A stretch of DNA of 64,000 bases from an uncultured Eubacteriales bacterium (GTDB lineage: Bacteria > Bacillota > Clostridia > Christensenellales > CAG-314). Positions 1 through 7,575 of this stretch are shown piece after piece (within the stretch, counting starts at the first letter, position 1; each line of letters opens with the position of its first letter). The DNA lies in assembly GCA_948938605.1 (NCBI GenBank), contig CARAIG010000086.1, positions 1-64,000 of the forward strand. Reading direction: 5' to 3'. The translations under genes were made by a program, and so were the position numbers. The notes below the pieces were generated by a model, which did not search any database, had not been told where the DNA came from, and saw only the letters and a list, made by a program, of their open reading frames with translations.

Positions 1-430
1 AAAAAAATAAATATTTTTGCACAATTAGTTATATCTATGACATAACATTACAATAAAAATTAAATTTAATTAAAAATTACTAATCAATTTACAATCTAAA
101 TTGTACTATCGGTATATTTGTTAGTGCAAATTTTAGCCGATGATTATAATGTGGTACTAAGTTTTAAAGTCGTGTATTGTTGTTTGATACAAGGCATAAA
201 AACCGTGTGGAAGGATTTAATATATCGAAGTATAATATTAAAATTACGTTGCAAGTTGCTAGGAAATGTAAAGTATTTTGGGTTGTTGTGTTTTTGCTTG
301 ATTTTGTAGATATGAATTTGAGTAATACGTTTAAAAGCTGTTTTATAGCTTAATTGAAAAAGTGTTTACAGCAAAAAAACAATGTTGATAAAGTATACTC
401 AACATTGTTTTTTTGTTATTATTTATTAAA
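1..430. other. AT-rich intergenic stretch, no gene recognised
   Basis: This stretch is very AT-rich. The short open frames here (for example 118-309) show no family resemblance, no Shine-Dalgarno site and no coding character like that of neighbouring genes. The only structured element is the terminator near its right end, which serves the minus-strand DegV gene. Confidence 0.6.
378..409 (-). terminator. Rho-independent terminator of the DegV gene
   Basis: Perfect 11-bp inverted repeat AACAATGTTGA / TCAACATTGTT with a 10-nt loop. It is flanked by A-runs on the left and T-runs on the right, so it could work in both directions. It lies just downstream of the minus-strand DegV stop codon. Confidence 0.8.
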
Positions 431-1294
431 TTATTTTACAAAAGCTAATACCAATGCGCCCGGTCCTAAGTGTGCGCCGATTATAGGCGACAGCAGGCGT
501 ATGCGTATTTCGCAGTTTGGATTAGCTTCCTTAACCTTTGCCGCAAGTTCCTTTGCGTTAGTCTCTTCATCTGCGTGACAGATGTACAACGGGTTAGTAT
601 CGTTTAAATCGGCGTATTGCGTGTAAAATTCCACCAACTTTTTAATTGTAAGTTTTATTCCGCGTTGTTTTCCCCAGTTGCGTAATTTCCCGTCGGGCGT
701 AAAAGTAATTAACGGTTTTATGTCAAGCATTTTGCCTATTACTGCGGTACCCCTGCCCAAACGTCCTCCGCGGACTAGCGAATCGAGGTCGTCAACGTAT
801 GCACAAGCGTCAAGTTTGTACTTAAATACTTCCAAATCGTAGTAGTTGTCCCTTAGACTCATTCCCGCGTCTTTGTTGGCAATCATCTTTTCGCACAGTA
901 TACCCGTACAAGCAGTGGCGCGCAATGTGTCGATTGTAAGCATTTCCACGTCGGGATACTTTTCCTTTAAATTTTTAGCGGCAGTGCATGCCGATTGGAA
1001 AGTAGACGACAACCCGCTGGACAAACACAAATACAAAACGGAGTGACCGTCTGCCAGGTATTTGCCGAAGTAGTCTTCGTAAATGGCAGGAGTTATCTGC
1101 GTTGTTTTAATGTCGGCGCGCGCCTTAACTTTTTTGTAAAATTCTACAACGTCAATGCCGTCTGCTTTGCCGGTGTAGTCTTGCGCTACGCCGTCAATAA
1201 TAAATTCCATCGGGACAAGCTCTACTTTGCCTTGTTCCACATAACAGTCCATTACGTCGCCTGCGACATCCATAAAAAGTAAATAGTCTTTCAT
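431..1294 (-). CDS. DegV family fatty-acid-binding protein
   Basis: 287 residues, the normal length for DegV/FakB proteins. Members bind a fatty acid in a two-domain fold, and those studied (FakB) present it to the FakA kinase for phosphorylation. Visible family features are the serine/glycine stretch LCLSSGLSSTFQSA in the N-terminal domain, the RGGRLGRG region about two thirds along, and a C-terminal IGAHLGPGALVLAF segment typical of the ligand pocket. The start has a GGGGGG Shine-Dalgarno site a few bases upstream and a TTGACA-17-TATAAT promoter at 1406-1434, so it is transcribed independently of the upstream SDR gene. A second DegV paralogue lies at 18620-19468. No fakA kinase gene is present in the window. 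The ligand is unknown. Confidence 0.9.
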   Translation of the reverse strand: MKDYLLFMDVAGDVMDCYVEQGKVELVPMEFIIDGVAQDYTGKADGIDVVEFYKKVKARADIKTTQITPAIYEDYFGKYLADGHSVLYLCLSSGLSSTFQSACTAAKNLKEKYPDVEMLTIDTLRATACTGILCEKMIANKDAGMSLRDNYYDLEVFKYKLDACAYVDDLDSLVRGGRLGRGTAVIGKMLDIKPLITFTPDGKLRNWGKQRGIKLTIKKLVEFYTQYADLNDTNPLYICHADEETNAKELAAKVKEANPNCEIRIRLLSPIIGAHLGPGALVLAFVK

Positions 1295-1405
1295 ATTATC
1301 CCCCTATAACAAAAGCGTAACGTCCCAATTAGTATATGTAAAACGGTTTACCTAGATGTACGCTGTTGTTTTTTACGCAAGTATGATATTTTATGTTATA
1401 AAATA

Positions 1406-1434
1406 ATTATAAATGTAAAATCGTTTTGTGTCAA
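1406..1434 (-). promoter_or_regulatory. Promoter of the DegV gene
   Basis: On the minus strand, TTGACA (1434-1429), 17 bp, then TATAAT (1411-1406): a consensus vegetative promoter. The predicted start is near 1399, about 105 nt before the DegV ATG. Confidence 0.8.
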
Positions 1435-1450
1435 TTTTTTTGCGGAACAT

Positions 1451-2098
1451 TTACCAAATAAAACGCGCGTTTGCGTATTCGCCGTTGTCAATTAGTATAT
1501 CTTCCGCCGTCATCGACTTGTTAATTACCGTAACAAAGTACGTCCACTCGGCAATTTCTTCGGCAGTTGCCCACTTTTTTAGCGGTGTTTCGTCCATAAT
1601 TTGCTGCCATAACGACGGGTCGTTCATTACGTGGTCGTTAAGGGGCGTAATAACTCCCCCCGGCGACAAACTGTTGCAAGTAGCGCTGTACTTTGCTATA
1701 CGTAAAGCGACGTTTTTCATATACGCAACCAAACCGCCTTTGCTTGCAACGTATTCGGGAAATTCCGCTCCGCTCCTTGCCGAAGCGGAAGCAATAAATA
1801 CAACGCTTTTTATTTTAGGTTGAACAGCGTATTTTTCGGTTACTTTTATTGCACCTTTTAAATTGACGTCAATGTCCCGTCCGCCATCCTGTTCGCCCGC
1901 ATTGTTGACTAGTATTTCAACATCGCAAATTTCGGGCAATACGTCGCTAAAAACGTCTGCTTTGTAATGCGTGTAATTTTTGTCGGTTATGCTTGACGGT
2001 TGCTTGTCTATGCCTATTACGTTGTGTCCTAATTGTAAAAATTTTAACGCAATCGCTTTTCCTATTCCCTGTGTCGTTCCCGTAATTACAATTTTCAT
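1451..2098 (-). CDS. Short-chain dehydrogenase/reductase (SDR)
   Basis: 215 residues, slightly short for classical SDRs (about 250). The NAD(P)-binding glycine motif TGTTQGIGKA is at residues 7-16, followed by a Rossmann fold, the NNAG motif (VNNAGEQDGG), a catalytic serine region (FIASASA) and YVASKGG carrying the catalytic Tyr-x-x-x-Lys. The substrate is not predictable from sequence. The start codon overlaps the stop of the upstream transporter gene by 4 nt (ATGA), so the two are translationally coupled and share the preQ1 riboswitch and promoter. That context suggests a link to queuosine precursor metabolism, which is inference. It could equally be a general oxidoreductase swept into the operon. 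Confidence 0.88.
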   Translation of the reverse strand: MKIVITGTTQGIGKAIALKFLQLGHNVIGIDKQPSSITDKNYTHYKADVFSDVLPEICDVEILVNNAGEQDGGRDIDVNLKGAIKVTEKYAVQPKIKSVVFIASASARSGAEFPEYVASKGGLVAYMKNVALRIAKYSATCNSLSPGGVITPLNDHVMNDPSLWQQIMDETPLKKWATAEEIAEWTYFVTVINKSMTAEDILIDNGEYANARFIW

Positions 2099-2835
2099 AT
2101 TAATGTTTCCTTAAATTCAAAGTAGTGCTGTCCGATGTTTTGTTTTTTCCAATTGTTACAAACGTAATAGCCTAACGGTGCAAATATAAGTTCGCACAAA
2201 AGTTCAGCAACCATTCCCGTCAAAGCGCAAGTTACGCATTGTACAACAGTCCAACCGAAAAACGTTAAGCTTACTATAAGCGCAAAAATTAAGTTGTCTG
2301 CAAATTGACCGATAGCGGTAGAAATATACGTACGGCATATGTATGCGCCAATACCGTCGGGCTTACGTTTAAACAGTTTGCCTATTGCAAAATTAAGAAA
2401 GTTGTTTATAAAAGCCGAAGCGATAAATGCCGCCGCTGAGCCAAGCACTACATACCAAGTGCCGCCGAACGTGCTGTTTAAAGCGTCGTTAATTACCGTT
2501 TCGTTACCTTCGGTTACTGTCGACCACATACCGGGAATTACGCTTATAATAAAAAATATCAAGCATACTGCAAGGTTAATAACCATTGCAAATATCGACA
2601 GTTCGCATGCGGCTTTGGGACCGAAATGCTTAGTCAAAACATCCATTGTTAAAAATGCCGCCCAACTGACAATAATACCGCAATCCAGCGCCAGCCAATC
2701 AACGGGCAAGTTTATGCTTTTGTTGGCAAGTAAATTCATTGCGGTTACCGCTAACACAAATAGCGTAAGCGAAACAGGCGGAACGGAACGTAACAGAATA
2801 AAAAATTCAACAAATTCCTTTTTGATTTTTTGCAT
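2095..2835 (-). CDS. Queuosine precursor transporter (VUT/YhhQ family)
   Basis: 246-residue integral membrane protein with about six hydrophobic segments. It matches the VUT/YhhQ (QPTR) family, which takes up preQ0/preQ1-type queuosine precursors. Family-like stretches include LDCGIIVSWAAFLTMDVLTK and the IGQFADNLIF segment. The assignment is strongly backed by the preQ1-I aptamer directly upstream (2843-2884), whose pseudoknot contains this gene's Shine-Dalgarno site. The start is fixed by AAGGAG seven bases before ATG. It overlaps the downstream SDR gene by 4 nt. No queuosine biosynthesis genes are seen in the window, consistent with salvage. Confidence 0.9.
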   Translation of the reverse strand: MQKIKKEFVEFFILLRSVPPVSLTLFVLAVTAMNLLANKSINLPVDWLALDCGIIVSWAAFLTMDVLTKHFGPKAACELSIFAMVINLAVCLIFFIISVIPGMWSTVTEGNETVINDALNSTFGGTWYVVLGSAAAFIASAFINNFLNFAIGKLFKRKPDGIGAYICRTYISTAIGQFADNLIFALIVSLTFFGWTVVQCVTCALTGMVAELLCELIFAPLGYYVCNNWKKQNIGQHYFEFKETLI

Positions 2836-2842
2836 AAAAAAA

Positions 2843-2884
2843 CTCCTTGTTTTTTATTGAGATGGTTTTGCAAGGAACATCTCT
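2843..2884 (-). promoter_or_regulatory. preQ1-I riboswitch (translational type)
   Basis: Read on the minus strand, P1 is GAGATG (2883-2878) pairing with CATCTC (2864-2859). The loop holds TTCCTTG and CAAAACC, and the tail is AATAAAAAA followed by CAAGGAG (2849-2843). Loop CCTTG pairs with tail CAAGG to make the H-type pseudoknot, and the A-rich tail after P1 is the hallmark of class I. CAAGGAG is also the Shine-Dalgarno site of the transporter, seven bases from its ATG, so ligand binding should hide it and lower translation. No terminator hairpin is seen, so control is probably translational. Confidence 0.88.
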
Positions 2885-2899
2885 ATTTAGTTTGACAAC

Positions 2900-2928
2900 A
2901 TTTTAATACATCGCACTGTAAATGTCAA
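2900..2928 (-). promoter_or_regulatory. Promoter of the preQ1-regulated operon
   Basis: Minus-strand TTGACA (2928-2923), 17 bp, TAAAAT (2905-2900). The start near 2893 would begin a leader that contains the preQ1 aptamer almost at once. A second TTGACA lies about 30 bp further upstream. Confidence 0.7.
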
Positions 2929-3017
2929 ACATTCTAAGCAGTATCCGCATTGTGCGTAACGTTGTCAAGCGCAGTTTTCAGTTTGTTTTTATATTACACG
3001 CGCGACACAAAAAACAC

Positions 3018-3046
3018 TTGTACAAAAGTGTGTTTTTTGATACAAT
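3018..3046 (+). promoter_or_regulatory. Promoter of the DUF1385-prmC fusion gene
   Basis: TTGTAC, 17 bp, TACAAT. It lies about 75 nt before the ATG at 3120. A short hairpin (AACACTT/AAGTGT) with a T-run overlaps the -35 and spacer. Confidence 0.55.
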
Positions 3047-3119
3047 AATACTCAATGGTACAGGCGGAAGTTTTCCGTCGTCAACCGCATTGAGTTATAT
3101 GCGCGGTTAAGGAGTAATT

Positions 3120-4898
3120 ATGAAAACAAAAATCGGCGGTCAAGCGGTAATAGAAGGCGTTATGATGCGCGGCGCGCAAAGTATGGCGCTGTCTGTTCGC
3201 GACGAAACGGGGCAAATCCGTTTGGAAACAACCCGTTTGCCCGCAAAAAAACCCTGGTATAAAAAAGTTCCTTTTTTGCGCGGAGTAATCAATTTGGTTA
3301 CTTCGATGATACAAGGGACGAAGATTATTAGCAAGTCCGCCGAAGTAATGGCGGAGGAGGAAATCGACACATCCAACGGCAAAGGTATGGGCGTGCTTAT
3401 GGGCTTTTCGACGGTATTAGGCATAGCTCTTGCGCTGTGTCTGTTTGTGTTGCTGCCTACAGGTATTACAAGCGGTATTTTTGCCCTTGCAAATTTGCAA
3501 ACAAACGACCTTAAATGGGTGTGGTTAAAGTCGCTAATCGAAGGCGTTTGCAAAATGGCAATACTAATCCTTTATATGTGGGGCGTTTCCCGTATGAAGG
3601 AAATTAAACGGTTGTTTATGTATCACGGCGCCGAACACAAGACTATTGCCTGCTTCGAGGCGGAAATGGACTTGACGGTGGAAAACGTCCAAAAGTGCAG
3701 TCGTTATCACGACCGTTGCGGAACGAGTTTTATTGTGTTTGTAGTGGTTTTGTCCATTGTCCTTATGATGGTGTTGGATATAATCTGCGCTGCGTGTCAA
3801 TTTACTTTGTTTTTGGAACAGTGGTGGCTAAGGGCGTTGCTTAAAATAGCGTTGCTGCCGTTAACTGCGGGGGTAAGCTACGAAATGCTTATGCTTATGG
3901 CAAGGTCGAACTTTGTTTTGTTCCGTCCGTTCAAGTGGTTGGGCAAGCAATTTCAACGCCTTACCACGCGCGAACCGGACGATGATATGTGCGAAGTTGC
4001 AATTACTTCCTTTAAAGCGGTTTTGGAAATGGACGCCGACGAAAGTATTGCCGAAGTTAAATTCCCCGAACCTATAACATTGCCCGAATTTAAGGAAAGG
4101 CTTAAAAACAGCGGTATAATGGAACAAATAGGGGAAAAGGATTTAAATTGGCTTACGTGCGCTGTACTTAACATCAAGGCAAAAGACGTCGACCGGCAAG
4201 ACGTTAAAGTCCCGTTCGGTTGGATTGTCCGCCTTGACAAAATGAAGGAACGTTTAAACCAAGGTGAGCCTTGGCAGTATGTAATAGGCAACGTCGAATT
4301 TTACAATCGTATGTTTGCCGTAAACAAGGACACCTTAATTCCCCGACAGGAAACGGAACTTGTGTGCGAACAGTTAGTAAAACGCATCAACAAAAAGAGT
4401 ACCGTTTTAGACCTTTGCTGCGGAAGCGGAGTAATAGGCATAACGGCGGCATTGGAAACGGGCGCAACTGTTACGCTTGCCGACGTAAGCAAGGAAGCGT
4501 TAAGCGTAGCCAAATACAATGCCAAACGCAACAAGGCTAAGGTGGACTTTATCCAAAGCGATATGTTTAAAAATATGTACGGACGTTGCAACGCAATAGT
4601 TTGCAATCCGCCTTACATCGAAACGGACGTTATTCAAACGCTGGATGCAAGCGTAAAGGATTACGAACCGACGCTTGCCCTTGACGGCGGCAAGGACGGA
4701 CTTAACTTCTACTGCATTTTGGCGGAACAGGCGCCCAAATATCTTACTAAGGGCGGGTTGCTAGTTCTCGAAATAGGCTACAACCAAGGCGAAGCGGTAA
4801 AAACTTTGTTGGAACCTAAATTCGAAGTTGAAGTTTTAAAGGATTACGGCGGTAATGACCGTATTGTAATAGCGACTAAAAAATTAGTCAAAAAGTAG
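3120..4898 (+). CDS. prmC: DUF1385 (YqhQ) - PrmC fusion: RF N5-glutamine methyltransferase
   Basis: One 592-residue frame carrying two families. Residues 1 to about 310 are a DUF1385/YqhQ membrane protein: IGGQAVIEGVMMRG at the start, several hydrophobic helices, then HGAEHKTIACFE and the CSRYHDRCGTSF segment, closing with LTTREPDDDM. Residues from about 325 are PrmC/HemK: QYVIGNVEFY and LIPRQETE, the SAM-binding DLCCGSGVIG and the catalytic NPPY at 496-499. PrmC methylates the glutamine of the GGQ motif of release factors, and prfA follows immediately. The two parts are usually separate neighbouring genes in Clostridia. Here there is no stop between them, and I saw no clear internal Shine-Dalgarno/ATG pair at the junction. 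The start has a TAAGGAG site. The YqhQ function is unknown. Confidence 0.88.
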   Translation: MKTKIGGQAVIEGVMMRGAQSMALSVRDETGQIRLETTRLPAKKPWYKKVPFLRGVINLVTSMIQGTKIISKSAEVMAEEEIDTSNGKGMGVLMGFSTVLGIALALCLFVLLPTGITSGIFALANLQTNDLKWVWLKSLIEGVCKMAILILYMWGVSRMKEIKRLFMYHGAEHKTIACFEAEMDLTVENVQKCSRYHDRCGTSFIVFVVVLSIVLMMVLDIICAACQFTLFLEQWWLRALLKIALLPLTAGVSYEMLMLMARSNFVLFRPFKWLGKQFQRLTTREPDDDMCEVAITSFKAVLEMDADESIAEVKFPEPITLPEFKERLKNSGIMEQIGEKDLNWLTCAVLNIKAKDVDRQDVKVPFGWIVRLDKMKERLNQGEPWQYVIGNVEFYNRMFAVNKDTLIPRQETELVCEQLVKRINKKSTVLDLCCGSGVIGITAALETGATVTLADVSKEALSVAKYNAKRNKAKVDFIQSDMFKNMYGRCNAIVCNPPYIETDVIQTLDASVKDYEPTLALDGGKDGLNFYCILAEQAPKYLTKGGLLVLEIGYNQGEAVKTLLEPKFEVEVLKDYGGNDRIVIATKKLVKK

Positions 4899-5075
4899 CG
4901 TGTCTATCTTAATAATCCGTTTTAAAAGCGGAATAAACTTTTGTATCGCTCCGGCATTAAACTGTGTTATTTTAAATATATAGTGTTGCTTTTGGCGTAA
5001 TTTGCTAATGACGGCGAATGTCGCAAAAGTATAGCGGAGCGAACCGATTAAAAATTATTAAACGAGGATATTAAA

Positions 5076-6146
5076 ATGACGGATAAATTAGATAAAATAG
5101 TTGCGCGTTACGACTTTTTGACGGAGGAAATTTCCAAGCCCGAAGTAATAGCGGACAACAACAGTTGGAAAAAATTAGTTAAGGAACACAGCTCGTTAAC
5201 ACCCATTGTGGACTGTTACAAGGAATACAAAAAAACGCAGGACGAGTTGCAGGCAAACCTTGAACTGTCCGACGTCGAAACCGACAAGGAAATGTTGGCG
5301 CTTCTGCACGAAGACATTGCTTCGCACAAAGTGCGCGCCGACGAATTGCTTGCCGAACTTAAAGTATTGCTGTTACCTAAGGACCCCAATGACGACAAAA
5401 ACGTAATTATCGAAATCCGCGCGGGAGCGGGCGGTGAGGAAGCGGCTTTGTTCGCTAACGAAATCCGCCGTATGTACTATATGTTTGCGGAAAAAAACCG
5501 TTGGAAAATTGAGGAAATCGACATCGAGGAAAACGAACTGGGCGGGCTTAAAGAAGGTTCGTTTATGGTAGTCGGCGACGGCGCGTACAGCAAGTTTAAG
5601 TTTGAAAGCGGTGTTCACCGCGTACAACGCGTCCCCGATACCGAAAGTCAAGGACGTATACACACAAGCACCATTACTGTAGCCGTCCTTCCCGAAGCAC
5701 CCGATGTCGACATCGAAATACTGGACAAGGACTTAAAGATAGATACTTACCGCAGCAGCGGTGCTGGCGGACAGCACGTAAACAAAACGGAATCGGCAAT
5801 ACGCATTACCCACTTGCCTACGGGCATTGTAGTAAATTGCCAGGACGAACGCAGTCAAATTAAAAACCGCGAAAAAGCAATGAACATATTAAAGAGCAAA
5901 CTGTACGACCACTTCCAAACGCAAGCGGACGCCGAATACGCCGCGGCGCGTAAAAGTCAAGTGGGTACGGGGGATAGGAGCGAACGCATACGTACCTACA
6001 ACTTCCCCCAAGGGCGCGTCACCGACCACCGCATAGGGCTTACGCTTTACTCTATTGCCAACTTTATGAACGGCGACATAGGGGAAATGGTGGAAGCATT
6101 GCGCATTGCCGACCAAACGGCAAAACTGCAAGACGCAGGCGAATAA
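5076..6146 (+). CDS. prfA: Peptide chain release factor 1
   Basis: 356 residues, the standard RF1 length. It recognises UAA/UAG in the ribosomal A site and triggers peptidyl-tRNA hydrolysis. The GGQ catalytic motif sits at residues 231-233 in RSSGAGGQHVNKTESA, and the codon-reading PxT tripeptide reads PDT at 187-189 in QRVPDTESQGRIHTS, as expected for RF1 rather than RF2. The start ATG has an ACGAGG site upstream. It lies 177 nt after the fused prmC, whose product should methylate Gln233. Confidence 0.97.
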   Translation: MTDKLDKIVARYDFLTEEISKPEVIADNNSWKKLVKEHSSLTPIVDCYKEYKKTQDELQANLELSDVETDKEMLALLHEDIASHKVRADELLAELKVLLLPKDPNDDKNVIIEIRAGAGGEEAALFANEIRRMYYMFAEKNRWKIEEIDIEENELGGLKEGSFMVVGDGAYSKFKFESGVHRVQRVPDTESQGRIHTSTITVAVLPEAPDVDIEILDKDLKIDTYRSSGAGGQHVNKTESAIRITHLPTGIVVNCQDERSQIKNREKAMNILKSKLYDHFQTQADAEYAAARKSQVGTGDRSERIRTYNFPQGRVTDHRIGLTLYSIANFMNGDIGEMVEALRIADQTAKLQDAGE

Positions 6147-6261
6147 GCGTCGCAATACTTTGTATTTATTGTTTGTAAGGCTTTAAGCTAAGCGCATTGT
6201 ATTAACTTTGCAAGGTGCTATTAAATGAAAAATTAAACTATACTTTTTCTTTAAAAAAGTA

Positions 6262-6290
6262 TTGAAATTTAGTGTAAAATGATATAAAAT
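6262..6290 (+). promoter_or_regulatory. Promoter of the small P-loop protein gene
   Basis: TTGAAA, 17 bp, TAAAAT, about 45 nt upstream of the TTG start at 6336. Confidence 0.6.
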
Positions 6291-6335
6291 GTAATTAGAA
6301 AAATGTAATGTTTTTCAAGCAAGGAGGATACTCAA

Positions 6336-6746
6336 TTGATAAATGTAATTTACGGAGCAAAAGGTAGCGGCAAAACCAAACAAATAGTTGCGGATGCAAA
6401 CGCTTTCGCACCTACGGCAAAAGGCGTAGTAGTGTACTTCGACCGTAGCAATCACCGTATGCACGATCTTCACCGCAACGTACGTCTTGTGGACGCGTCC
6501 TATTACGGACTTAAATCGCAACGGGATATTTTGTCCTTTGTTAAAGGTATGTTGGCTACTAACTTCGATATCGAAAGGATATATATTGACGGTTTGTCAA
6601 GGTTGCTGGACTGCAACATTGCCGACCTTGAAGAATTGTACGTGGGACTTGACGCAATAAGCGCCGAACACAAAGTCGACTTTACAATTACGGCAAGCGG
6701 TGCGTTGGAAACTTTGCCCGCATTCGTTAAAAAGCACATAAAATAA
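6336..6746 (+). CDS. Small P-loop ATPase-like protein
   Basis: 136 residues beginning at a TTG codon fixed by an AAGGAGG site at 6321-6327. The N-terminus MINVIYGAKGSGKT carries a Walker A motif (residues 7-14), and IYIDGLSRLL around residues 85-94 could serve as a Walker B-like strand. Similar short P-loop proteins occur in Clostridia and are sometimes labelled twitching-motility or ATP-binding proteins, but no function is established that I can name. It has its own promoter and terminator, so it is monocistronic. Nucleotide binding is likely; the role is unknown. Confidence 0.75.
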   Translation: MINVIYGAKGSGKTKQIVADANAFAPTAKGVVVYFDRSNHRMHDLHRNVRLVDASYYGLKSQRDILSFVKGMLATNFDIERIYIDGLSRLLDCNIADLEELYVGLDAISAEHKVDFTITASGALETLPAFVKKHIK

Positions 6747-6755
6747 CAGTTAAAA

Positions 6756-6782
6756 AATCCACCGGCTTTGCTAGTGGATTTT
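6756..6782 (+). terminator. Terminator after the P-loop gene
   Basis: AAATCCAC / GTGGATTT stem with an 11-nt loop, followed by T-rich sequence, starting just after the stop codon. Confidence 0.8.
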
Positions 6783-6863
6783 TGTTTCTTACAAGCAGTT
6801 TACTGCGTAAATAGCGTTGCAAATGCAACCGCTTAATGCGCGTTAACAAAAGGCAGGTGAAAT

Positions 6864-7331
6864 ATGTTGGAATACAAAATAGTTAAAAGACCGCAATTTA
6901 CGGTTGTAGGCATTGCGCGCAAGTTTAATAACGCTACGGCGTATAAGGAAATACCCAAGTTTTGGCAGGAACACGTCAAAAGCGAATTAATTGACGACAT
7001 TTGCGGAGACTACGGTATATGTTTCGACGACGGAAAGAACGGCGAATTTACTTACTACATAGCCGACGATTACATTCCTTGGATGGAGTATCCCAAAACG
7101 GTGGAAATAAAGGTTATTCCCGCGCACACGTGGGCGGTGTTTGCATGCGAAGGAAAACTGCCCCAATCGCTGCAAAAATTAAACGACGAAATATGGAAGC
7201 AGTGGTTGCCCAATAACGGAAAATATTGCTTGGCAGATAATTTCAATATCGAATTTTATTTGCCTACCGGCAATGATTCCGACGAAAATTACAGCGAAAT
7301 ATGGCTTCCCGTTAGAAAAATTAACAAGTAA
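6864..7331 (+). CDS. GyrI-like / AraC effector-binding domain protein
   Basis: 155 residues forming a stand-alone GyrI-like small-molecule-binding domain (SOUL/SHS2 fold). It starts MLEYKIVKRPQFTVVGI, which matches the typical opening strand of the family. It has the central DDYIPWMEYP and VIPAHTWAVFACEG strands and the C-terminal YLPTGN...EIWLPVRK ending. Related proteins bind hydrophobic ligands as effector domains of AraC/MerR regulators, or act alone. No DNA-binding domain is attached. It has an AGGTG ribosome site and a strong terminator behind it, so it is probably monocistronic. The ligand is unknown. Confidence 0.82.
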   Translation: MLEYKIVKRPQFTVVGIARKFNNATAYKEIPKFWQEHVKSELIDDICGDYGICFDDGKNGEFTYYIADDYIPWMEYPKTVEIKVIPAHTWAVFACEGKLPQSLQKLNDEIWKQWLPNNGKYCLADNFNIEFYLPTGNDSDENYSEIWLPVRKINK

Positions 7332-7336
7332 AAATT

Positions 7337-7375
7337 AATGCGTACCCCAAGTATTAAATGCTTAGGGTACGCATT
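7337..7375 (+). terminator. Terminator after the GyrI-like gene
   Basis: AATGCGTACCC / GGGTACGCATT, an 11-bp stem with a 17-nt loop followed by TTTAA. Confidence 0.85.
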
Positions 7376-7466
7376 TTTAATAAATACCGAATCAAATTAA
7401 AGCGACCGTAATTACGCATTTTGATTTTATTTCAGCAAAGGACATTTTTTGAAACCAGTCTCTAAA

Positions 7467-7575
7467 CTTGTAGAAACAAGCAAGACGAGGCGACTGCGTA
7501 TTTGCCGACAGGAGTTTACTAGTTGTAAATGACCTAAAACGTAAAGGCAACAAAGTATTGCGATGTTTCTACAAG
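7467..7575 (-). repeat. Stop-codon-linked repeat, copy 1 (minus orientation)
   Basis: Bounded by perfect 11-bp inverted ends, CTTGTAGAAAC and GTTTCTACAAG. Read on the minus strand it begins at the base after the amidase stop codon. It matches the copies at 25592-25713 and 38839-38957 in AAACATCGCAATACTTTGTTG, the CTCCTGTCG block and GTCGCCTCGTCTTGCT. In all three places it directly follows a stop codon in the sense orientation of the gene. Confidence 0.8.

Noticed and set aside
118..309. 63-residue open frame at the left edge
   Set aside because: AT-rich, no ribosome site, no family resemblance, codon use unlike real genes here.
354..578. 74-residue open frame spanning the terminator
   Set aside because: It runs through the DegV terminator and antisense to the DegV gene.
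4271..4540. Long alternative frame inside the PrmC coding region
   Set aside because: Shadow of the PrmC domain; the encoded peptide has no family features.
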